A stretch of 64,000 nt of DNA from Suillus spraguei (lineage: Eukaryota; Basidiomycota; Agaricomycetes; Boletales; Suillaceae). Below the pieces are notes generated by a model that saw nothing but the letters and a program-made list of their open reading frames with translations, had not been told where the DNA came from and searched no databases. Where the stretch lies: contig JABCPU010000033.1 in NCBI GenBank assembly GCA_016800925.1, positions 62,001-126,000 on the forward strand, given 5' to 3'. This document shows positions 22,299 to 30,684 of this stretch, piece after piece (the stretch's first letter is position 1; every line of letters begins with the position of its first letter). Made by a program: the position numbers and the translations under genes.

Positions 22299-22886
22299 TC
22301 AGGCAGACATTTTGACAATTTGCCAGTATACATGATGTTGTGGATTGTTAGTTAGTATAGCCTGCAGCAGCTCATGAGTATGAAGCTGCAAGTCAAACTT
22401 AGGTAGGCTTACATTTGTACCATCCCTTGTCTTCACAATGGTCCAATAGAGCGAGGGGTCCGAACAAGGTGAAATGCTAGGCACCTTGTTTAAAAAACGT
22501 GTTAATGATAACTACGTCACGTACAGGTAGAAGTCACCAAAACCGCTGGCAGCAGGACGAATGAACCACGGGTATGATTCTGTCCCGGAAACGATTTCAG
22601 CGCCTGCAGTAGGAGGCTCTCCCGTCCGAGCAAAAGTGTTCTGCAGGAAACTCCTGACATAATATGCGTCTTCAAGTCCAGTCAGCTTATCCAAAACCCA
22701 CTGTCAAAGGAAAGTTAGCATACAGAGGCCAATTCTGTAAAGGCTCACTGCAAGGTCTTCGAAATGGCTATCTTGAAGGACAATCAAAGTGGATGTTCTC
22801 TTGGTGTCCTTCAGAGCAACGTATTGCCCGGTAGCTATATGTCTGATGCTATATGTTGCAGTCTGAAGAGTGGCCTGATCAATCAT
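22299..22886 (-). CDS. Small beta-trefoil-like protein, copy 3
   Basis: Four exons, same plan as copy 1. ATG at 22886: MIDQATLQTATYSIRHIATG, QYVALKDTKRTSTLIVLQDS; exon 2 (about 22527-22698) WVLDKLTGLEDAYYVRSFLQ, YPWFIRPAASGFGDFYLY; exon 3 (about 22410-22480) VPSISPCSDPSLYWTIVKTR; exon 4 AILTNNPQHHVYWQIVKMSA, stop 22299-22301. Residues aligned with copy 1 include WVLxKLxG, RSF, PWxIRP, SPxSDxSLxW, A(I/L)LT and the terminal SA. Beta-trefoil lectin or protease-inhibitor role is inferred from size and the repeated W-x-hydrophobic pattern, not from a recognised signature. Confidence 0.6.
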
Positions 22887-23574
22887 TTTTGCCAGGCAGC
22901 ATAAAATACGTGTTGAGTTGAGAGAGCTGGGGTAAATAATAGGCGTATTAGCGCTTATGGTTGTCGCGACCGATGACCATGAGGCAAAAAGTATTCTGAG
23001 AGACAGCGCTCATGCTATCAAGCGCCTAGATTCTGGTGCTTCCGCGGCAGGGAAGCGGCAAAACGGGAGCTGCCAGGAAGTACAGACGACAAGCGCCAGT
23101 ATGTGAAGACACACCGCCCTTCACATGTTCACACGTTAGAACTCTCTTGACTAGTAGAGCTTTCACTAGCACTTAGATCAAAATCATCATGTGGCGTACT
23201 TAATCTTAGACGCACGTTCTTGTCAGTTCCGTTTCGGAAGCTTAAAACGAGCATTCTTTGAGGCAAGTACTTAGTATACGGTGATGACTGGCCAGGAGAT
23301 TGAACTGATCAGCTGATGGAAACCGGCGTCAGTCCCGTGGGATGCAACAGAAGTTTCCACAGAATGTTGTAATTGCATCAGAGGCGGTGTGAAGCTGCAC
23401 AGTTGCCTTCCAGAAGGCGACCAAAAAATGCTGGCGCCTTGTTCTAACGCCTAGCATGACGTAAAGTTAATTTCCACTAATTGTCCGAGCGGCAACCCTA
23501 AGAGGTATGCGGGGAACTATATGTTATACCAGCGTCTGATAAATGAAAGTGATACCTCATCCTAAAGGGCTTTC
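22887..23574. other. Intergenic, nothing supported
   Basis: About 690 bp between two minus-strand genes. No conserved frame seen. Confidence 0.5.
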
Positions 23575-24953
23575 TTAAGGTATAGCCTTCGTCGTCTCAG
23601 CATCTTCCGTGAACTGAGCCCGCTTGATAGCTGATACCACTCGCCCGTGGAGTTCTCTATCCACTGTGGCTACAAAGCCACGATTCTCTCCCATTCCCCT
23701 CCCAAGCCCAAACCGGAGTGGAGCGCCCTCAGAATCAGTGATTTTGCCACCAGCCTCTTCAACGAGGATACTTCCAGGGGCATGATCCTGTGAGTCAGGG
23801 AAACGAAATTGTTAGCGCTATTAAACAATCAATTGTCTAATGACTTACCCAAATTCGCTCCTCATAAGGCTGTTTACCACCGACGGTAGGCGCTGGCATG
23901 CGAAGATACACAGCACCCTCTCCTCTGGCAAGACAACAGTATTTGGCCTGGCTGTCCATTCCCCATTCAGTGAGGTGGAGCTCGTCAGAAACCCGTTTAA
24001 TCAATGGTATGTTTGTGTGCTTCGGCTCTTCCGATTGCAGAACATATGACTTCTCTGAAGGAAAGTAAGGGAGTTTGATCGCACCGGCGCCAGACAAGGT
24101 GATCTGTGTAAGGAAATTAGGGGAATCATAATACACAGGATTGGAGATTACCTGAAAGGCGCCTTGTCCTCGGACCGCAACAAAGATACAGCCCTTCCCT
24201 TCGACAGGGTTTTCAGGGTGTATTTGAATATTCGGACATCCGATGACGCCCAATACAACCTGGCTATTCACAATGAGAGACAAACAAACGGCATATTGGC
24301 CACCACGCAAGAAGCCTTTTGTTCCATCGATAGGGTCGACTGTCCACATGCCTAAGTGCAGGTTAGAATACGAAATTAACGATATCCAACATAGCCTCAC
24401 GTTTATTCGGACCGCCCGTATCATTTCCTTCGTCTATTGCCTTCAACAGGGCGTCTGAACTGTGCTTGTGTTGAGAACCCAAGCCCCATTGAGCTTTCTC
24501 CCCGTCGATAAGATCTTCTTGCAATGCGTTGGTAGCCAGGGAAACTACTCGTTCCCGCAATCTAGCATTTGATTCTTGCCGGAGGGCATCTGCACCCTCC
24601 TCGCCGACGATAGGATCATTGGGGAATGCATTCCTCAGGATAGTATTGATGACCGCCTGTGCGGCATAATCTCCGACTTTATAGAACTGATTAGCTTTGA
24701 CCCTCAAACCTGAAAGACGGAAATTGATACCTGTCACTGGTGATTCGTCTTCCTTCTTGATGGTATCCGTTCTGTCTCGGACTAATTGATTGAATACCGT
24801 GCACGTCACCAGACATGCTCTCCGTACTGCCGCGACTGCAACATGTTTCTCGACTGAGAACTCCTCGGGAGATGTAAGAGACATTGATAGTAGACGTCTT
24901 GAAATATTTCTGAAATGAGCGTTCAGGTGCTTGCTAGCATGGCGCAACAACAT
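23575..24953 (-). CDS. 3'(2'),5'-bisphosphate nucleotidase, Met22/Hal2 type
   Basis: Converts 3'-phosphoadenosine 5'-phosphate (PAP) to AMP in sulfate assimilation; the family is Mg-dependent and Li/Na-sensitive. From the minus strand: MSLTSPEEFSVEKHVAVAAV, DTIKKEDESPVT, then after an in-frame intron (GTATCA to TAAAG) VGDYAAQAVINTILRNAFPN and DPIVGEEGAD with the metal-binding Glu pair; the next exon MWTVDPIDGTKGFLRGGQYA carries the family signature DPIDGTKGF; LVLGVIGCPN-type block; YCCLARGEGAVYLRMP; last exon DHAPGSILVEEAGGKITDSE with the second metal site, ending ETTKAIP, stop 23575-23577. ATG 24953 adds about 23 residues (RHASKHLNAHFRNISRRLLS) that could be a mitochondrial-like leader; ATG 24884 is the alternative start and fits the usual family length. 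Frame intact. Confidence 0.9.
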
Positions 24954-26867
24954 GCAGTCACATCAAACAAGTCACCTGGACCGTCATCATCAGATCGTGG
25001 GATCAATCAAGAACAGTCACTTGACTGTTCATTCAATCCTAGGTTCAACTTTGCGGGATCTCCATCAGATACTTCGTATCGAAACTTTCTATATTTTCTT
25101 CAAATCAAAGCTTTACGTAGGAGTCACATGGAATCTTGATGAAGTACCACTGACGGTACGCTCACCCCCGGGCCGACGGACACGTTACTTTATTGACAAA
25201 ATCGCCTTTAATCGGTTTCTTGTTCTTTATCGTGAGCATACGACTGGCTAGCGAGAACCACCGTCTGGCATCAAGTGCTCTGGGAGCCCGGAACCGGTTC
25301 AAACCCAGGCAAGCGCGCCTGTCTCAAAGTCAACACTAGCGATCCACGTTTTCCCGCGAGGTGCAACTTCTAAACACCGGACGGTTCTAGTGCCAGCAAG
25401 AACACCAATCATTTCGCTTAGTATACAAGCGCCTATAGCTAAAACCACATACCTGTCTTTCGAAGAATATGTGCATGTGCACATGCCACAACGTGAGTTT
25501 ATTATAAAGTTTGAAGGCTAACATCAATTTAGCATGCGAGAATTGACATGGGTTCGGTATAGCGTAGTTGAAGGGTACGTTATCCTGTGCAGATGGCCCG
25601 AAACTCTACTACTTAGGTGCAATAAACACTCATCACAAATTTGGCAGACTTCTAGCACTGTATGCTGTCAACGCCTCGGCTTAGCATTAAGATCCGGCGT
25701 CACAATCTTGCCTTGTACCTCTATTTGTGGTTTGATACGCCTGGCGTCGGTGCCTGCCTGGAGTTATTTGGATAACGTTTCATTCTCATGCCTTCGTCAT
25801 ATTGGGAAACCATCACAGCTAGTTGCGCCTCGACCCTGGCTAGTCTGCTTCAGTCGCCCAACTCAAGCTCCAGTGAAGCTAGCTCAGCGTTTGATTCATA
25901 TTCACACCATTTCCGTCTAAACGGAAAAGACCTCAATGCTCCTGAGTTGAGTTTGTGTCATACACTTCTTGCTACCTGCGACCAGCACACCGGTGATTGT
26001 TGCAACGTTTCTGGCTAACATTATACCAGTCTAACCATATTATGAGTTATTTCGCACATAAAGGAGGCTCTACATTTCAGACGGGTTGCTGCGTATTTGT
26101 GACGCTGCGGCACAAGACTTCCAGGACAAGTCGAAACCTTAAGGTTAACATGCCTTGCTGAAGGAACCAGATCATAACGCATATACCAACTAGAAATACC
26201 TTTCTCCCTCCAAAGCGCGGCGAGGAAATAGCGATGGTTAGGAAAGAGAGGGAAGGTTGGAATTCCATCAATGGCAGTCACTAGAAAGTTATTGTCATAA
26301 CCAAGGTTTTTCAGAAACCAGTCCCGTGGTGCATAATATTGATCTGGTCGATCTCCGAAATATAAATCGAAATGCAAGTTGCTGGTCATCCCAATTTTTG
26401 ACCCTCTATGTTGGGAAGGGTGACCGCGCAATAATAATTAATGAATGCTGTCCTGGTACTGGCGCCAAAGTCTTTGAGTGCCCTGCTTTTTGCTTAGCAG
26501 CAACAGACGTGTAATGATAAACCCGCAGAGGTACCAGAGCTCACAATCTGGTGCTGTGACACTGATGTACAATGCAGACGCTTCACCTAACTTAGCTATT
26601 GGGTGAAACACGCGGAAAGTAGTACTTTGGTTGTGTATAGCATCATGACTGAATATGCATGAAGTCTCTGAAAATACAAAAGGAAGTCAGCAATAAAAAC
26701 ATATAAACGATGAGGGGACGACAGTGCGGATTACACACGGGAGTCTCAACAGCGCAGAAGGCGCGAGCAAACTGTGGGTGCGAACCAAACGAAATCGATC
26801 GATCGATGAACCAAGTAGGCCAAAGAAAAACCCCTGACAAAACCGGACCAAACCCGGAACTTATCCT
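24954..26867. other. Intergenic, no supported gene
   Basis: About 1.9 kb. A minus-strand open frame at 26021-26431 (136 codons) reads LHFDLYFGDRPDQYYAPRDW and is compositionally protein-like, but I recognise no family and see no partner exons. Two plus-strand frames at 25534-25920 and 25788-26018 are likewise unassigned. Confidence 0.4.
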
Positions 26868-27328
26868 ATCTCGGCATCCGCCGCTGCCTCTCATTTCAAA
26901 CCATGATCCTTGACACTGTTATCTAACCAAGGTTGACTACGCTAGCTTCTTGAGGACAATATATCTATTTCCAAAGCTCACCTCTTAGGCCTCACTCCTA
27001 CCAGCAGTGCCACGGGCCTCACCGAGCACATCAGTCCTCAGGCCCCAGGCCTTGGCCTTGCCAGCATCGACACTGTCTCCAACGCCATATGAAGTAGGTT
27101 TATTCTCTTGACAGCTGTGTTGTCCATTCATGGTACGCAACCTACTCTATTAATCATCCTTGTGACCCGTTCCTCGCTGGCATTCCTGTCATACTTGCGA
27201 AGCGCAAAGAACTTCACAAAACATGCGTATTTTTGGTGGACTGCTTATCTAAGGAGCTACTTCCGATTGTACATATATTGCGACTTCAATGTGTTAAATT
27301 TGCTATGTCCCTCTAACCAGTCATAATT

Positions 27329-27489
27329 ATGGCTACAGCGTCTTTCAAAGAGAAAATTACAGGCATAGGGGGTAACGCTTCATACGAGGCCAAGGAGCCC
27401 TGGTGTCGCTGCAGACCGTGAGCTGAAGGTTCAATGATGATTTGGTGCTGACGGCACAGGATATAATTGAACGCATCCTCAAGTCTTAG
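27329..27489 (+). pseudogene. Amidase gene with large internal deletion
   Basis: ATG 27329 opens MATASFKEKITGIGGNASYE, AK, almost identical to the intact amidase start at 31212. At AAGG (27392-27395) the sequence jumps to the last exon (GTGTCGCTGCAGACCGTGAG), ending at the same TAG (27487-27489). The corresponding points in the intact gene are AAGG at 31275-31278 and at 33210-33213, so the junction lies on a 4-bp microhomology and removes about 1.94 kb. The join is out of frame and stops after about 30 codons (TGA near 27418). No catalytic residue remains. Confidence 0.85.
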
Positions 27490-27595
27490 GGGTGTCACCT
27501 TTATTACACTAAAAGATCGTACGAGTTTTTGGATCCTGTGTATCGTGAAAGACTCGAAGCTTGTCCGAATCAAGATTGCCCATGTCAAACATAAT

Positions 27596-27666
27596 TTATT
27601 GGTGTCGCTCAGTCTGTTCGTCTATGGTTTTCAATCACTGCAGGACAGACTAAGCGACACCAATAA
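27596..27666. repeat. Quasi-palindrome downstream of the amidase relic
   Basis: TTATTGGTGTCGCT (27596 on) is complemented by AGCGACACCAATAA (27653-27666), with further pairing inward (AGTCTGT / ACAGACT). The intact partner region (33428-33470) has only the left arm, and there the central CTGCAGTGATTG is in the opposite orientation to the CAATCACTGCAG found here. Confidence 0.8.
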
Positions 27667-27795
27667 AGAGTGCATTCATACAGATTGGGGGAGGATACGT
27701 GAGTCTGATAATATTTATAATTCCTACGATGCGGTAAATTCTTGCATCAATCTCTGACACTACAGGAGGACAGCTCCTGAATGCACACGGCAAAT

Positions 27796-28242
27796 TTAGA
27801 GATTGATAAACACAACCGCTTTCCAAAGTCCTTCAGCCATAGTGCCTTCACCATCAGGAGGATCTTTCTGAAGCGAGTCCTCAAAAAGAACCTTCATCGC
27901 CTCACAGGTAGCCTGAGGTGCGAGAATCAACAGTGTCGCAGGTGGCACATATGGTTTGACAACAGAAGCTAAGTCTGTTGCAGGGATTCCGAGCGCGGAT
28001 GCGAGCTGACTGAGATATCCTTCAAGTTTTCCTGTCACTTCCTGGCCTCTCTACTGGTTTTGATACGATTTATCATGCCTCCTAAATCGCTCGACAGATG
28101 TTCCCCACCACCTGACTTCCTCTTTCCAGTGTTTGGGCCTCATGGCCGTGATATACGCATACCACACTGTGAAGAGAAGGGCTATTGTTACCGAGGTGTA
28201 TGTGAAGTAACATAAAGGTGCCCCATAGAACAGCAGTATCAA
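27796..28242 (-). pseudogene. Broken copy of the small membrane protein gene
   Basis: Matches residues about 60-175 of the intact gene at 33659-34198. From the right: LCYFTYTSVTIALLFTVWYA, KHWKEEVRWWGTSVERFRR, YQNQ then TAG, then GQEVTGKLEGYLSQLASALG, YVPPATLLILAPQAT, EAMKVLFEDS. A 12-nt insertion after the NQ codons (TAGAGAGGCCAG, relative to the intact gene) introduces the in-frame stop. The N-terminal 60 codons are absent; the sequence beyond 28243 is unrelated. Confidence 0.8.
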
Positions 28243-28987
28243 AGTCTGACGAGGCTCGGACTGGGAACGGAACGAAAAACGACGACTTGTTATTAGTTCA
28301 AAAGACTAAAGAACGATATTCGACGACGAGAGGTATTAATATGATGATTTAGATGGAGAATCAAAGGGAAACGTGTCTGAGGCGTGCAATGAGGAGTGAT
28401 TGTGTATGTAAAATAAAGGTATGAGTACGTACGATAATGACGTCGATAGTCATATCTTGACAAGCAGAAGGCCAGAAGGCAACTCACCAAGACTAGTATG
28501 GGGTCAGCTGGCTTACTGGCTTACTAACGCCGTGTTCCCCCACAGCTGTGTGCACTGTGCCTGTTATTAACATCGGGAGAATATACGTTTTCTGTGTGGC
28601 TTTGTCGATGAGAAGTTGCTAATGACTCACCCAAGTGAATATTAAAGACCATTAGATTGTGAAGCTTGACCCGATAACGGAGCAGTAGTTGGGTTCAAAC
28701 GAGCAGGAGCCATATTAATTGCTGCAAGATTCATAGAGTTCGACAACCCAGGCTTATCCTACACATCACGGCACTGGTGTTAAATAAACTGTCATGGATG
28801 GAAAGCCAGACCACCGTGCTTTACTTCCAAGGTCCTATTGGCCTCCGAAGCGACTCGTGACTGCTCGAAAAATTTAGATTTTTATTGACCTTCAGTTATT
28901 CGATGCGTGTGCAGGAGCTTCAGCCGCAAGAAATATATCTTGTGAAAACAGTCGATGAAAAAAAACATAGTACTAATTTGTGCATAA
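28243..28987. other. Intergenic, with a short inverted match to 12.86 kb
   Basis: No gene seen. 28795-28860 is an inverted, gapped match to about 12855-12950: the blocks CTTCGGAGGCCAATAG, CCTTGGAAGTA and GGTGGTCTGGCTTT read on the plus strand there and on the minus strand here. Confidence 0.6.
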
Positions 28988-29099
28988 ATCATACCAAGAC
29001 ACAATGGCTTCAAAAAACAGAGAAGGTTTGGTTTGGACATATGTTCCACATTGGTGAACAGTGATTGCCATGATTTAAATTTTAGACACACGGTAGTAT

Positions 29100-29514
29100 T
29101 GTTGGAATCCGAAGCATCCGAGATAGGTACGAGGGGGAGACGATAAGAGAGAGTGGTCCGAGCGCAAGGCCAGAACGGCCAATAGCGTGTGCCAGCGTGA
29201 CGACGTCGTTACGCTGTGCAATATGCCGTTTGATTTCGTTCCGCTACGAAATATGCCGTTTAATTAGTTTTATTTTTGTTGCTATTCCACTCACCTTATA
29301 GTAGGCGCTCAAGCGCAAAAGCATCTCAGTTCTTTTCAAGAGACTGAGATGTAAGTACCTAGTCACATGTCGCCGTTTGCTTTGGCTAATGAGTGCTTTT
29401 AGTTACCTTGTTATCTAGGTACTTTAACCATCAATAGAGTTCTTTTCAAGAGACTGAGATTTACCTTGTTATCTAGCGTGCTCGCTCGCTCCCCATTCGT
29501 CTAATAATCCCAGA
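29100..29514. mobile_element. Solo LTR-like insertion, 415 bp, with 5-bp target duplication AGTAT
   Basis: Begins TGTTGGAATCCGAAG and ends AATCCCAGA, flanked by AGTAT at 29095-29099 and 29515-29519. The same-family copy at 54285-55432 has the same two ends and its own 5-bp duplication (GGTAA). Copy A of the composite element (around 11100) has the uninterrupted target. A 5-bp duplication and a TG start are typical of LTR retrotransposons (copia/gypsy), although the right end is GA rather than CA. It contains two copies of TTCTTTTCAAGAGACTGAG, the first within an inverted repeat. No internal gag/pol remains. Confidence 0.7.
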
Positions 29515-29635
29515 AGTATGTGCCCCGACAGTAAACAATGTTCAAAATACTAATAGGACTCTGCTTGCAATATGAATCCCTAAGGAAATCATCCATGAGT
29601 GAATGTCAAGGTGTGTTCCGATAGAAAAAACGTTA

Positions 29636-30155
29636 TCATCGGCAGGTTTCGAACCCACAGAGTCAACAGATTTTGATTCTGTTGTGGTATCCATCAGGCT
29701 AAGACCAGTTACGGTGAACTTCAAAAGAAACCATCCGCCAGTGAATATCAAGGTGTGCTCCCATAGAAAAAATCTTATCATCGGCAGGTTTCGAACCCTG
29801 TACAGTCCAGAGAAAGATTTTGATTCTGCTGTTGCAACCATCTGGCTAGCCAGTTGCGGTGAACTTCTAAGAAACTCACCATGAGTGATTATCAAGGTGT
29901 GTTCCGACAGGAAAAACCTCATCGTTGGCGGGTTTTGAACCTGCACAGTCTAATAAGCAGATTTTGGTTCTGTGGTGACAACCACCTGGCGAGGACCAGT
30001 CACAGTGAATTTCTAAAGAAACCATCCATGAGTGATTATCAAAGTGTGTTTCAATAGAAGATAACCTCGTCATAGGCAGGTTTCGAACCTGCATAGTCCA
30101 ACAAAAACAGATTTTGATCCTGTTGTGCCAACCATACTGGCCAGGCCAAAGTCTT
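29636..30155 (-). repeat. Tandem array of tRNA-like units, array B
   Basis: Four cores on the minus strand at about 29636-29712, 29777-29855, 29917-30003 and 30069-30155, spaced about 140-150 bp. Each has a box A-like stretch (TAGCCTGATGG, TAGCCAGATGG or diverged), the hairpin with loop ATCAAAA or a near variant, and a T-arm with box B (GGTTCGAAACC in cores 1, 2 and 4; GGTTCAAAACC in core 3). T-runs of five or six follow the first three cores about 15 nt downstream; in the fourth the run is broken. Spacers conserve GGAACACACCTTGA and CATGGATGGTTTCTT-like blocks. Same family as array A. Confidence 0.75.
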
Positions 30156-30270
30156 TAACTCTTCCACTTGACAATTTACAAGACTTCCTAAGTTGAAGAA
30201 TTATTGGGCCCCTCACACGGCCCGAAAAAGATGACATGGACAATAAAGTTCGAGTCTGAACGTCTACAAG

Positions 30271-30684
30271 ACAATAAAATTGCCCCGACGACGAAGACTG
30301 AGATAATTCTATTTCACAATCATTAGCAGCAGGTTCAATATGATTGACATTACCACTAAGTATACATGCACAATAGCAGATAGTTGCAAGTCAAGTGTTG
30401 TGGTGGTAGACGCGCATGTATCAGGTTGCCAGTCCACTGTGGATAATCGATTCAGGCCAAAGGGCGAACTTGAAGGTCCTCCTGAAGTGTCAGGGATCCT
30501 GGAGCAATGACTGGAGTCCTGGTTGTTATGTCGTGCATAGTACAATTTGGATGCGGTCCTTCCTAGTCCTCCTGGAATTCTGGATAGATAGAGCCGTCAC
30601 TTGCCGCCTTGCAGGTTTGTATTTTCCCTGTCGTCTGCTCACTAGGTCCAATGAATCGATGCTTCCGATTCTCTATTAGTACAT
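30271..30684. other. Intergenic, nothing supported
   Basis: About 410 bp between the composite element and the right copy of the duplication. No conserved feature seen. Confidence 0.4.

Larger units (their letters stand above)
26868..28060. repeat. Segmental duplication, left copy (partner 30685-33850)
   Basis: Matches the right copy in two blocks. The promoter side (CTCGGCATCCGCCGC, GAGGACAATATATCT, CTTGACAGCTGTGTTGTCC) and first codons of the amidase match 30685-31280. Then, directly joined, the last amidase exon and downstream region match 33210-33850. The intervening 1.9 kb of amidase is missing here. Confidence 0.85.
28988..30270. mobile_element. Composite repeat element, copy B, carrying tRNA-like units
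   Basis: Same block order as 10960-12640: ACCAAGACACAATGGCTTC, GACATATGTTCCACATTGG, GTGATTGCCATGATTTA, AACAATGTTCAAAATACTA, the tRNA-like array, then AAAAAGATGACATGGACAAT and AAAGTTCGAG at about 30224-30254. It was later split by the solo LTR at 29100-29514. It lies between the two copies of the amidase duplication. No coding capacity. Confidence 0.65.

Noticed and set aside
25250..25330. tRNA-like T-arm (GGTTTGAACC on the minus strand)
   Set aside because: Box B is imperfect and there is no box A or anticodon arm at the right distance.
29636..30155. Functional tRNA genes (Leu-CAA by the loop ATCAAAA)
   Set aside because: Acceptor stems do not pair, the D-arm has extra bases and the variable region does not fold like a Leu arm; they are tRNA-like repeats only.
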